From Pleomorphomonas sp. NRK KF1 (GTDB lineage Bacteria; Pseudomonadota; Alphaproteobacteria; Rhizobiales; Pleomorphomonadaceae), in assembly GCF_023721755.1 (NCBI RefSeq), contig NZ_JAMDLH010000005.1, positions 310,001 through 374,000 on the forward strand: a stretch of DNA of 64,000 nucleotides. Direction: 5' to 3'. A program made the position numbers and the translations under genes. Below, one piece after another: positions 1 through 9,600 of this stretch. Position 1 is the stretch's first letter. Each line of letters starts with the position of its first letter. The notes beneath the pieces were generated by a model. It worked only from the letters and a program-made list of their open reading frames with translations, did not search any database and was not told the DNA's origin.

Positions 1-238
1 TCACCAGCCACTGCAGCGGACTCGTGTAGAGCGCGGCACCGAACGAGGTGAGGGTGATCGGATCCCAGCTTGCCACGGAGGCGTTGGCGGCAAGCGCTGC
101 GACACCGCCGGTCACGGCGAGGCCGATGGCCATGTAGTTGTAGACCGACAGCATATAGCTGCGGAGACCCTGATCGATCTCCGCGGAATAGGCCCGGGAA
201 CCGTAGCCCGAGGGGATGTTGCGTTCAGGGAATGCCAT
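1..238 (-). CDS. Bax inhibitor-1/YccA family membrane protein, 5' part only
   Basis: The ATG lies at 238-236 and the reading frame is open to the left edge, giving 79 N-terminal residues. The segment with GLRSYMLSVYNYMAIGLAVTG is the start of the first membrane helix in alphaproteobacterial BI-1/YbhL/YccA proteins, which are seven-helix inner-membrane proteins linked to stress tolerance and ion leak. The codons are rich in G/C at the third position, as in neighbouring genes. The membrane core and C-terminus lie outside the window. A GC-rich hairpin with roughly 11 paired bases per arm (273-297) sits in the 135-base gap upstream. The family call rests on the N-terminal pattern alone. Confidence 0.72.
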   Translation of the reverse strand, partial: MAFPERNIPSGYGSRAYSAEIDQGLRSYMLSVYNYMAIGLAVTGGVAALAANASVASWDPITLTSFGAALYTSPLQWLV

Positions 239-373
239 TGGGGCGTCGATCCTTCTCTGGAAATGCGAGGTCGCGAGGGAGGCGAGCCTCCCCTCGCTCG
301 AAGATGCAATATGGGCGTAGCCCGATGAAAGCTCAAGGGCAGGCACGGCGAGTCCGTCAAACATGACGAAGAT

Positions 374-2944
374 TTAAAGATTCCTGAGCACGGGCGCCGC
401 CTTGGCCGAAAGAGCCCTGAAGGTGCCGAGCAGACCGAGACCGATGGTCAGAACAAGCGCGACGACTACGGCACCGAGGGCAACCCACGGATCGAGGTCG
501 ACCGGCACGTCCATGATGCCGCGAAGAACGCCCCAGGCGGCCATCGCTCCGGCGACCAGCGCGAACACGGCGGTAAGAAAGCCGAGCGCCGCGTACTCCA
601 ACGCGAAAGCCAGAAGAACCCGAGCCCGCGTCGCTCCGAAGGTCTTGAGCAACACGGCATCATAGACGCGCTGACGATGGCCGGACGCGAGCGCGCCGGC
701 CAGAACGAGCACCGAGGCGGCGAGTGCGATGGAGGCGGCGGCGCGAATGGCCAGCGTCAGCGAGCCGACCAGATCGTTTACGGTGGCGAGCACATCCTTG
801 ACGCGGACCATGGTCGCCGTCGGGAAGTCGGCGACCACCGCCCTGATCAACCGCCCTTCGTTCTGCCGCTCGGCCGTACTGTCACCGTTCGTCGGTAGCG
901 CCGCCGTTGAAAGCACCGAATAGGGGGCGCCGGCAAAGGTGTTAGGCGAGAAAACCATCACAAAGTTGATGGAGAGCGACTGCCATTCGACCTTGCGCGT
1001 GCTGGCCACCTTGGCCGTGATTTCACGGCCGAGCACGTTGACGGTGACCGTATCGCCGATCGACAGGCCGAACTCGCGCGCCAGCTCGTCCTCGAAGGAG
1101 ACAAGCGGCTCGCCCTCGTAATCCCTAGGCCACCAGGCGCCCGACGCGATCGTCGAGTTGGCCGGCGGTTCGTCCGATATCGTGATGCCTCGGTCGCCGG
1201 AGAGCGCCCAGCGCGCGCTTTCGGGCGCATCGATCCTGTCAACCGGCGTTCCCTTCAGCGCGGTGATGCGGCCGCGCAGCATCGGCACCGTCTCGAGCGT
1301 GGTGCCGGGCACCGTCGCCTCGACCAGTCGGGCGAAAGCGTCGAGATCGTTCGAACGGATGTCGAGCACGAAGAAGGTGGGTGCCTTCTCCGGCAGGGTG
1401 GACGTGAGTTGCCGCCTGAGGCCGGTGTCGATCAGCGCCAGCGTCACCATCAATGTCAGACCGAGGCCAAGGGACAGCACGACCGACAGCGTCAGACCGC
1501 CGCGACGATGTATGTTGCGCAGCGCCAGCCGGAACTCCGCCGACCCGATCGCCGGCAATCGACCGGCAACTCGGCGGATCAGGGCGGCCACGCCGGTCAG
1601 CACGACGAAGATCGCCGCCATCGACAGGATGAACACCACCGCCACGAAGCGGTCGGCGGCGGTAGCGATGGCGAGCGCGGCGAGAAGCAGGACCGCGACC
1701 GTGGTTGCCAGGACATAGACACGACGCGGCAGCCGCCGCTCCGGCGCCACCTTGTCGCGGAACAGCGCGCTCACCGGCACGTCGTGAGCACGGCCAAGCG
1801 CCCAGATGGCGAAGGCAAAGGCCGTGAGAAAGCCATAGGCGGCAGCGAGCAGCAGCTCGCCGGGATAGACGCCAATCTCGATCGGCAGTTCGAGCGCTGC
1901 GGCGATCAGTCCGCCCGCGAAGAAGGGCGGTACGAGCCCGAGGGCAAGGCCCAGAACCACGCCGATGCCGGCAATGACGCCGATTTCGATCAGGTAGATG
2001 GCCACCACGAACCCGCCCGGTGCGCCCACGGCCTTCAGCGTGGCGATGGTGTCGCGCTTGCGATCGATGAACGCTTTCACCGCATTGGTGACCCCGACAC
2101 CGCCGACGATCAGCGCGGTCAGGCCGACCAGCGTCAGGAACTGCGAGAAGCGGTCGACGTTGCGCTCCAGACCGGGAGCGGCATCGAGCCGCGAGGAAAC
2201 GGTCCGGCCGCTGTCGGACTGGGCTGCCTTGAGCTCCGCCGCGACGGCGGCGACGGCATCGTCCGTCGTTCCATCGGGCAGGGCGATGCGAATGGTGTTG
2301 GCGACAAGGCTGCCCGGCTGGACGATGTCGGTCGCCGCGAGTGCCTCGCGGCTCATCATCACGCGCGGCCCGTAGGCGACGCCGGTGCCAACCTGGTCGG
2401 ATTCCTTTTCGATCAATCCGCGCACTTCGGCGGTTGCCCGTCCGATCGCGATGCGGTCACCGACCTTCACGTCGAGACGGTCGGCGAGGATCGGCTCGAT
2501 GACGACGCCGATCGATCCATCCGCTCCCGGCGCCAGGGCATCGGCAAGCCGACCGCCGCCTTCGAGGCGCAGTTCGCCCGCGAGCGGATAGGCAACGTCG
2601 ACCGCCTTGATGCGGGCAAGCGCCTGCGCCTCACCGTCGAGGCGTCGTGCCATCGAGTTGACCAGCGTCACCGTCGACAGCCGGCCGCGCGTGGCAAGGG
2701 AGGCGCTCACCGCCTCGGGTGGGGTTTCGCCACCGAAACGCACCGCTATGTCGCCACCCAGAATCTCCCGCCCTTGCAAGGAAATGCCTTCGGTGATCGC
2801 CCGGCTGGTCGAACCGACGGCCGCGATGGCCGCGACACCGAGCGCGATGGCGGCGATGAAAATGCGAAAACCCGAAAGACCGCCGCGCGCCTCGCGGGCG
2901 GCGAGACGAGCGGCAACCCTCCAGCCCGGCGAGCGGCCGCTCAC
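374..2944 (-). CDS. ABC transporter permease, FtsX/YbbP type (856 aa)
   Basis: This is a large FtsX-like permease that pairs with the ATPase encoded just upstream. It has one N-terminal membrane helix (about residues 21-45), a periplasmic MacB-like core domain, a cluster of helices at about 265-450, a second extracytoplasmic domain and three C-terminal helices. That two-module layout and the length match the E. coli YbbP family (about 800 residues). Relatives extract or export lipophilic substrates such as lipoprotein or lysolipid components; the substrate is not known here. It starts at GTG 2944-2942, and this GTGA overlaps the ATPase stop, so the two are translationally coupled. Confidence 0.9.
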   Translation of the reverse strand: MSGRSPGWRVAARLAAREARGGLSGFRIFIAAIALGVAAIAAVGSTSRAITEGISLQGREILGGDIAVRFGGETPPEAVSASLATRGRLSTVTLVNSMARRLDGEAQALARIKAVDVAYPLAGELRLEGGGRLADALAPGADGSIGVVIEPILADRLDVKVGDRIAIGRATAEVRGLIEKESDQVGTGVAYGPRVMMSREALAATDIVQPGSLVANTIRIALPDGTTDDAVAAVAAELKAAQSDSGRTVSSRLDAAPGLERNVDRFSQFLTLVGLTALIVGGVGVTNAVKAFIDRKRDTIATLKAVGAPGGFVVAIYLIEIGVIAGIGVVLGLALGLVPPFFAGGLIAAALELPIEIGVYPGELLLAAAYGFLTAFAFAIWALGRAHDVPVSALFRDKVAPERRLPRRVYVLATTVAVLLLAALAIATAADRFVAVVFILSMAAIFVVLTGVAALIRRVAGRLPAIGSAEFRLALRNIHRRGGLTLSVVLSLGLGLTLMVTLALIDTGLRRQLTSTLPEKAPTFFVLDIRSNDLDAFARLVEATVPGTTLETVPMLRGRITALKGTPVDRIDAPESARWALSGDRGITISDEPPANSTIASGAWWPRDYEGEPLVSFEDELAREFGLSIGDTVTVNVLGREITAKVASTRKVEWQSLSINFVMVFSPNTFAGAPYSVLSTAALPTNGDSTAERQNEGRLIRAVVADFPTATMVRVKDVLATVNDLVGSLTLAIRAAASIALAASVLVLAGALASGHRQRVYDAVLLKTFGATRARVLLAFALEYAALGFLTAVFALVAGAMAAWGVLRGIMDVPVDLDPWVALGAVVVALVLTIGLGLLGTFRALSAKAAPVLRNL

Positions 2945-3636
2945 GGCGCCACCCCCGCTCGAACATCTTCGACGATTTCGCCCGAGCGCATGACGATGCG
3001 GCGGTCACAGGCGTCGGCGAGCGCCCGGTCGTGCGTGACCAGCACCAGCGTCGCTCCGCGCCGCGCCCGCGCCTCGAACATCAGGCGGATGATGTCGCGA
3101 CCGGTGTCGGCGTCGAGATTGCCGGTCGGCTCGTCGGCGATCAGGATCGATGGCTCGGGCGCGAGGGCGCGAGCGATGGCGACGCGCTGCTGCTCGCCGC
3201 CGGAGAGTTCTGCCGGGTGATGGTCGAGCCTGTGGCCAAGGCCGACAGCTTCGAGTTCGACCCGCGCTCGTTCGAAAGCGTCCCGCCGGCCGCTGAGCTC
3301 CAGTGGCACCGCCACGTTCTCCAGCGCCGTCATGGTCGGCATCAGGTGAAAGGACTGGAAGACGATGCCGACCGAACGCCCGCGGAAACGGGCAAGGTCG
3401 TCCTCGTCCATACGATCGAGCCGCTCGTTGCCGACCGACACGGTGCCGCCATCCACACGCTCGAGACCGGCGAGCACCATCAGGAGCGTCGACTTTCCCG
3501 AACCCGAAGGGCCGACGATGCCGACGCTGGTGCCAGCCTCGATGGAGAAAGAAAGACGTTTCAGGATGTGAACACGGGCAGCGCCGCTGCCAAGACTGAG
3601 GTCGACCTGGGAAAGAGCAATGGCTGGATCTGGCAA
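2941..3636 (-). CDS. ABC transporter ATP-binding protein, YbbA/LolD type (231 aa)
   Basis: This is the cytoplasmic ATPase of the YbbAP-like exporter. Visible motifs are Walker A GPSGSGKST (42-50), signature LSGGEQQ (144-150), Walker B ILIADEP (164-170), the D-loop TGNLD and the switch His at about 202. No ATG or GTG is available near the N-terminus. The TTG at 3636 gives a normal-length YbbA/LolD N-terminus, while another TTG at 3738 would add 34 uncharacteristic residues. The gene overlaps its permease by four bases and is divergent from tesA. The ybbA-ybbP / tesA arrangement also occurs in E. coli and many other proteobacteria. Confidence 0.88.
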   Translation of the reverse strand: MPDPAIALSQVDLSLGSGAARVHILKRLSFSIEAGTSVGIVGPSGSGKSTLLMVLAGLERVDGGTVSVGNERLDRMDEDDLARFRGRSVGIVFQSFHLMPTMTALENVAVPLELSGRRDAFERARVELEAVGLGHRLDHHPAELSGGEQQRVAIARALAPEPSILIADEPTGNLDADTGRDIIRLMFEARARRGATLVLVTHDRALADACDRRIVMRSGEIVEDVRAGVAP

Positions 3637-3754
3637 GGGCGAGCTTTCGGTTCTGGCGCTTCGGGCAAACGTGACATCGGCAGGGCTTGCCGAAGAAAGC
3701 CCGAGCCTGTCATATGGTTGGCCCAGAAACCATTGCAAGCCGGGTCAAAAGGCC

Positions 3755-4384
3755 GTGAGACATCGCATCTTCGTGTTCGTTCTCGCCCTCTTCGCCGGAC
3801 TTGCCGGCGCGGAGGCCAAGTCCATGCGTATCGTCGCGCTCGGCGACAGTCTTACCGCCGGCTACGGCGTTCTCGGCCAGGAGGCGTTTCCCGACCGGCT
3901 GGAGGCAGCGCTCGTCAAACGCGGCCATGACGTCGAGATCGTCAACGCCGGCGTCTCCGGCGATACGGTGGCCGACGGACTGGCCCGTCTCGACTGGGCG
4001 CTGGCCGACGGCGCCGACGGCGTCATCGTCGAACTCGGCGCCAACGACATGCTGCGCGGCCACGATCCGTCGCTCGTCCGCGAAAGCCTCGACGAACTTC
4101 TGTCCCGCATCAGCGAAACCGGGGCACCCGTGCTTCTGGCCGGCATGAGGGCGGCCCCCAATCTCGGCGTTGTCTATGGCGCCCGCTACGATCCGATCTT
4201 TCCCGACCTCGCCGAGAAGCACGGCACCCTGCTTTACCCGTTCTTCCTCGACGGCGTCGCCGGCAATGCCAGCCTAAACCAGGCCGATGGCATGCACCCG
4301 AATGCCGCTGGCGTCGACATCATCGTCGAACGGATCCTTCCATCCGTCGAGGCGTTGATCGAACGGATCAAGGACAAAAGCTAA
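3755..4384 (+). CDS. tesA: TesA-type arylesterase / lysophospholipase (SGNH hydrolase)
   Basis: This is a periplasmic GDSL esterase of the TesA (thioesterase I / protease I / lysophospholipase L1) family. With the GTG start at 3755 the protein is 209 residues and begins with a cleavable signal peptide (residues 1-21, FVFVLALFAGLAGAEA). The SGNH blocks are visible: GDSLTAG with the nucleophile Ser32, a Gly in NAGVSGD (65-71), GANDM with Asn97, and DGMHPN with Asp178 and His181. An in-frame ATG at 3620 lies inside the divergent ABC gene and would bury the signal peptide, so it is unlikely. The pairing with the YbbAP-like exporter suggests a shared role in lipid turnover. Confidence 0.92.
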   Translation: MRHRIFVFVLALFAGLAGAEAKSMRIVALGDSLTAGYGVLGQEAFPDRLEAALVKRGHDVEIVNAGVSGDTVADGLARLDWALADGADGVIVELGANDMLRGHDPSLVRESLDELLSRISETGAPVLLAGMRAAPNLGVVYGARYDPIFPDLAEKHGTLLYPFFLDGVAGNASLNQADGMHPNAAGVDIIVERILPSVEALIERIKDKS

Positions 4385-4517
4385 CGGACCGAGTTGGCAT
4401 TCCGGGCCGAAGCGGCACGGCTCGATGTCGACCGGTCGAAGCAAATGTCGCTGGCGAAGCACTAGCCACGGAGGCCGCGCAACGGCATCCTGGCAAGACC
4501 GGTTGGGGAGAACCATC

Positions 4518-5051
4518 GTGAGCAGCCTCGATCATTTCCGCCTTATGGCGCCTTACAATGCCTGGATGAACGCCAAGGTCTACGATGCCGCCGAGCGACT
4601 GACGGCAGGCGAGCTGTCCCGCGACCGCGGCGCCTTCTTCGGTTCCATCCTGGGCACGCTCAACCACCTCGTCGCCACCGATCTCATCTGGTTCGGCCGT
4701 CTGGCCGGCCACCCACCCTTTGCCGGGCGCCTCGATCTGGCCGACTTGCCACGGCCGACGAGTGTCCGCTTCGTCGTGTCGGACGATCTCTCCCACCTGC
4801 GGCCGATCCGCGAACGCATCGACCGGATGATCGTCGGCTTTGTCGACGGCCTGACGGACGCCGACCTCGCCGGAGCATTCGCCTACACCCGGACCGACGG
4901 AACTCCGCAGCGCAAGCTGCTGTCGTCGGTGCTGTCGCACATCTTCAATCACCAGACCCATCATCGCGGTCAGGTCACCACACTGCTCACCCAGGCGAGC
5001 GTGGACGTCGGCGTCACCGACCTCCTGGCGCTCCTGCCCGACATCGACTGA
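4518..5051 (+). CDS. DinB family protein (putative metal-dependent hydrolase/transferase fold)
   Basis: This is a 177-residue four-helix DinB/YfiT-like protein. Three His residues are placed as in the family metal site: His50 (LNHL), His145 and His149 (HIFNHQTHHRGQV). Relatives include thiol-dependent S-transferases, but most are uncharacterised. The GTG at 4518 is preferred because a purine-rich GGGGAG site sits 8 bases upstream and the protein then begins at the conserved helix SSLDHFRLMAPYNAW; an earlier ATG at 4425 adds an Arg-rich, unrelated extension. The gene is followed 19 bases later by the aldo/keto reductase, so they may be co-transcribed. Confidence 0.85.
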   Translation: MSSLDHFRLMAPYNAWMNAKVYDAAERLTAGELSRDRGAFFGSILGTLNHLVATDLIWFGRLAGHPPFAGRLDLADLPRPTSVRFVVSDDLSHLRPIRERIDRMIVGFVDGLTDADLAGAFAYTRTDGTPQRKLLSSVLSHIFNHQTHHRGQVTTLLTQASVDVGVTDLLALLPDID

Positions 5052-5070
5052 TCCCCGAAAAGGCAATCCC

Positions 5071-6123
5071 ATGCAGAAACGTCGTCTCGGCCGCTCCGAT
5101 CTCTTCGTCACGCCCATCTGCCTGGGCACGATGACCTACGGTGAACAAACGGGCCGGGACGAAGCCTTTGCCATCCTGGACCGCGCCGTCGGCTTCGGAA
5201 TCGACTTCCTGGACGCCGCCGAAATGTACCCGATCCCGCCGAAACGCGAGACGCAAGGCGCCACCGAGGCGATCATCGGCGAGTGGCTGGCGGCGCGCGG
5301 CCGCCGCAACGACATCGTTCTTGCCACCAAGGTCTGCGGTCGCAGCGCCAGCGACTGGTTTCGCGACGACGGCTCGCCGACCCGCCTCACCCGAACGCAG
5401 ATTTTCGAAGCCGTCGAGAAATCGCTTCGCCGGCTCAGGACAGATCATATCGACCTCTACCAGATCCACTGGCCAGATCGTGCCGTCTCCGACTGGGGCA
5501 CCGTCCCCTCGCGCTTCAAGCCCTTTGTTCCCGCCGCCGACGAGACGGCCATCGAGGAGACGGCGGCCGTTTTCGCCGAGCTGATCGCTACCGGCAAGAT
5601 CCGCCATTTCGGCCTTTCCAACGAGAGCCCCTATGGCCTGATGCGCTTCATTGCCGCCGCCGAGAAGGGCATCGGCCCTCGCCCTGTCTCGGTGCAGAAC
5701 GCCTACAGCCTCGTCAACCGCACATGGGAGGGTGGGCTCGCGGAGATCGCGCTGCGGGAAGAGATCGGCCTCCTGCCCTATTCGCCGCTGGCGCAGGGTT
5801 ACCTCACCGGCAAGTACCGAAATGGCGAGCTACCGGAGAACAGCCGAAAGGCCCTGTTCAACCGCCTGCAGCGTTATGAGAAGCCACATGCCGACGCGGC
5901 AATTGCCGCCTACGTCGATCTCGCCCGCCGCTTCGGCGCGGATCCGGTGACCTTCGCGGTCGCGTTTGCCATGAACCAGCCGACGGTTGCCTCGGTCATC
6001 ATCGGACCGAGAGCCGAGGATCAGCTGGAAAGCAACTTCGCCGCCGCCGGGTTCGCATGGACCCAGGATATGCAGGCAGCCGTCGACGACCTGCATCAGC
6101 GCTTCGGCAACCCCTGTCCGTGA
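5071..6123 (+). CDS. Aldo/keto reductase, Tas-like (350 aa)
   Basis: This is an NADP(H)-dependent oxidoreductase of the aldo/keto reductase superfamily, closest in layout to E. coli Tas. The tetrad is visible: Asp48, Tyr53 (DAAEMY), Lys87 (ATKVCG) and the His in YQIHWPDR (near residue 133). The C-terminal cofactor-loop region (VIIGPRAEDQLESN) is intact. The physiological substrate cannot be read from the sequence. The stop codon is three bases from the convergent DUF2794 stop, leaving no room for a separate terminator. Confidence 0.9.
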   Translation: MQKRRLGRSDLFVTPICLGTMTYGEQTGRDEAFAILDRAVGFGIDFLDAAEMYPIPPKRETQGATEAIIGEWLAARGRRNDIVLATKVCGRSASDWFRDDGSPTRLTRTQIFEAVEKSLRRLRTDHIDLYQIHWPDRAVSDWGTVPSRFKPFVPAADETAIEETAAVFAELIATGKIRHFGLSNESPYGLMRFIAAAEKGIGPRPVSVQNAYSLVNRTWEGGLAEIALREEIGLLPYSPLAQGYLTGKYRNGELPENSRKALFNRLQRYEKPHADAAIAAYVDLARRFGADPVTFAVAFAMNQPTVASVIIGPRAEDQLESNFAAAGFAWTQDMQAAVDDLHQRFGNPCP

Positions 6124-6126
6124 CGT

Positions 6127-6540
6127 TCACTCGGCAACGGAAAGCCAGGACTTGTCGATGACCCGCAGCACACGGGCCAGCTCTCCGCCGCGTTTCAGGA
6201 TCATGCCGGTCTGGGCGATCACCGAATAGGCGCCCTGCCGGCGCGCCAGCTTGGGGTTTTTCTCCACCCGGTAGAGCGGCACTTCGGAAGACCGGCGGAA
6301 GATCGAAAAGACGGCACGGTCGGAAAGATGGTCGATGGCATAATCGCGCCACTCGCCGGCCGCCACCATGCGACCGTAGACCTTCAGGATTTCGGAAAGC
6401 TCGTGCCGATCGAAGGCGACATACGGGACCTCCCGAACCGCCGGTCGGGATTCGGCTGGCGCCGGCGCAGTCCCACGCGCCAGCGCAACCAGATTTGCGG
6501 GTTCACCCGCCTCCTCGTTGATCTCGCCGCTCAAGCGCAC
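6127..6540 (-). CDS. DUF2794 domain-containing protein
   Basis: This is a 137-residue soluble protein whose central part (YVAFDRHELSEILKVYGRMV, then WRDYAIDHL and YRVEKNPKL) is the DUF2794 signature found almost only in Alphaproteobacteria. No function is established. The N-terminal 40 residues are low-complexity and Ala/Pro-rich. It lies downstream of the glutamate dehydrogenase gene on the same strand (82-base gap), but co-transcription is unproven. Confidence 0.85.
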   Translation of the reverse strand: MRLSGEINEEAGEPANLVALARGTAPAPAESRPAVREVPYVAFDRHELSEILKVYGRMVAAGEWRDYAIDHLSDRAVFSIFRRSSEVPLYRVEKNPKLARRQGAYSVIAQTGMILKRGGELARVLRVIDKSWLSVAE

Positions 6541-6622
6541 CTCCGGCCGTGATCGTCACGTCACCGTCATGATTGCGCCTGCAGCCATCGAATGCAACGA
6601 GGAAACGGGAGCCGGAAGTCCG

Positions 6623-9600
6623 TCATTCGGCCAACTCGGCAACCAGACCCGCCGCCACCGTCAGTTTCGCCACCGTCGGGGGCCCGACGAGAAGATCGCC
6701 GACGAGCTGCCTCAGCCGCCCGATTCGCGCCTCGCGCGCCGTCGTCCACAGATCCGCCCCTCCCTCCGCTATCGCCCGTGCGACGATGCGGTGGCGTGCG
6801 ATGGCAAAGGTGCGACGGGCAATTTCCGCTGCCTGCCCCTCATAGAGATCGGCCGGCCGTACGACCTCCGACAAATGATCGACCAGATCGGCAGCGATGG
6901 CCTCGTCGATCGCCGCCATCACGGGCATCACCTCGTCGACAGCCCTGCCGACCTCTTCGCCGATGACGATCAGGTCGAGACTTCCGAGTTCGGCCGGCAG
7001 GCTCGCAATGCGGGCCGCCAGTTGCTCCGGTACGCCTGCGGTGACAAGCTCGGTATCGACCTTGCTGGCCGGCGCGCTGTCGCGGAAGCGGCGGACGCCC
7101 TCGGCCAATCGCTCGATCGAAGTGGCAAGGTCTCCTTCGCCCTCCACGTTCTGGGCCACCCACAGCGCGGCATCGGTCAGGAAATCGGCGACGCGACGCC
7201 GGAGCTCCACCCAGACGGCACCGGTGACCTTGCCTTCCAGGGCATCGATCTCGGCCGTTACCGCATCGGTTCCGAAAGCCGCCGCCGCCACGACAAGGGC
7301 GCGCACCGCCGCCTCGGCGTCGACATCCGCTTCGTCCCCGAGGCGACTGACGAAGGTCGGGCCGGCCGCGTCGACCGCAGCGCCGGCAACGCGGGTGGCA
7401 AGGATGTCGCGGGCCAGGCGGTGCGCGGCGATGTCTTCGGCAAAGCGCGTCCGCATGGCCGGCGGAAACGCCAGGGTCAGCCAGTCGTTGAGCGCCGGAT
7501 CGTCGATCAGGCGACCGTCCAGAAGCTCGTCGGACAGCATCAGCTTGGCATGCGCCATCAGGATGGCGATCTCCGGCCTCGACAGCGTTTCGCCGGTTGC
7601 CGCGAGGCGTCCGGCCGCCGCTTCGTCGGGCAACCCCTCACGGCGCGGGTCGAGCAGTCCCCGCTCGGCGAGCACGGCCGACAGGCGCATCAGGCGCGGC
7701 AGTTCCCCGGAACCGCGCGCACGCGTCACCGACAACGCCACCACCTGCCGACGACAGAGCCGCAAGACGCCAGCGGCGATGTCCTCGGTCATGGCGGAAA
7801 GCAGTTCGTTGCGCTCGGAAAGCGTCAGCCGGCCGGCGGCCATCGCCCGGACAAGCGCGATCTTGATGTTGACCTCGGCGTCCGAGGTGGCGACACCGCC
7901 GACATTGTCGATGGCGTCGGAGTTCACCCGACCGCCGCGCCGGGCAAAATCGACCCGCGCCCTCGGCGTCATGCCGAGGTTGGCGCCCTCGCCGACGACG
8001 CGGGCTCTGAGGGCGGCGGCCGGAATGCGAACTCCGTCGTTTATGCGGTCGCCGGCGTCGAGATTGCTCTCGTCATCGCCACGCACGAAGGTGCCGATGC
8101 CGCCGAAGAACAGAAGATCGGCCGGCGCCCTCAGGAGCGCCGAGACCAGTTCGTCGGGACTGAGGGCGGCAGCGTCTATGCCGAGCGCCCTGCGCGCCTC
8201 GGGGGAGAGTGCGATGGACTTCTGCGTTCGCGGGAAGATACCGCCTCCCGGTGAAAGCTTTGCCTGGTCGTAGTCGGCCCAGCTGGAACGCGGCAGGGCG
8301 AAAAGCCGCCGCCGTTCGGCAAGCGCGGCCTCGACGTCGGGCTCCGGATCGATGAAGATGTGGCGATGATCGAAGGCGGCGACGAGCTTCATCGAGGGTG
8401 ACAGCAGCATGAAGTTGCCGAACACGTCGCCCGACATGTCGCCGACGCCAACCGCGGTGAAGGAATCGGATTCCGCGTCGAGGTCGAGCTCGCGGAAATG
8501 TCGCTTCACCGCCTCGAAAGCGCCGCGGGCGGTGATTCCCATCTTCTTGTGGTCGTAGCCGTCCGAGCCGCCGGAGGCAAAGGCGTCGGCCAGCCAGAAG
8601 CGGCGGGACAACGCGATGCGGTTGGCAATGTCCGAGAAGCTGGCCGTACCCTTGTCGGCCGCCACCACGAGATAGGGGTCGTCGCCATCGTAACGAACGG
8701 TTCCGACCGGCGGCACGACGACGTCATCGACGATGTTGTCGGTGAGATCGATCAGCGTCCCGACATAACGCTCATAGGCGGCAACGCCGGCCGCCGCCCG
8801 ATCGGCGCCGATACGGCGGGCGACGAAGCCTCCCTTGGCGCCCACCGGCACGATGACCGCGTTCTTGACCTGCTGCGCCTTGACGAGGCCAAGGATCTCG
8901 GTGCGGAAATCCTCCGGTCGATCCGACCAGCGCAACCCACCCCGCGCCACCTTGCCGAAGCGGAGGTGAACGCCCTCGACATCGGGAGCGTGCAGCCAGA
9001 TCTCGGCGAAGGGTCGCGGCGCCGACAAACCGTCGATCCTGGCGGCGTCGAACTTGAATGCCATCACCGGATGCGGATCGCCATCGACACCGATCTGGAA
9101 GAAGGTGGTGCGGGTCGCCGCCTCGATCAGGTTGGCAAGGCGCCTGAGGATGCGATCGTCATCCAGGATCGGCACTTCCCGGAACGCCGCCTCGAGCTCA
9201 CCCCGCAAGGCCCGGAACCGAGCGGCACGATCGCCGGCGAAGGTCGGGTCGAAGCGAGCGGCGAACAGCGAGACGAGGAGCGTTGCAACGCCTGCGTTGC
9301 GCACCAGCGCTTCGGCGACATAGGCATGGCCGTGGACCATCCCGATCTGACTGAGATAACGGGCGAGGGCGCGGAGCATGGCAATCTCGCGCCAGCCGAG
9401 ACCGGCAACCAGCGTCAGCGCATTGAGGCGATCGCTGTCGGCCCTTCCGAGCCAGACCGCCATGAACAGCGCCTTCAACCGGTTGCCATCGCGCCCCAGA
9501 TCGACATCGACGCCGTCTGCACGACGGAGCGCCATGTCATGCAGCACGATGGTCTCGCCTGAACGTCCGATCTCGAAGGTCTTCTCCTCAAGGACGGTGA

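Noticed and set aside
1409-3220. Long plus-strand open frame (603 codons) opposite the ABC transporter genes
   Set aside because: It is a shadow of GC-rich codon use in the real minus-strand genes, has a composition rich in Arg, Asp, Gln and His without domains, and overlaps two well-supported families.
6518-8254. Plus-strand open frame of 578 codons opposite glutamate dehydrogenase
   Set aside because: It is antisense to a highly conserved enzyme with no recognisable motif; an artefact of high GC content.
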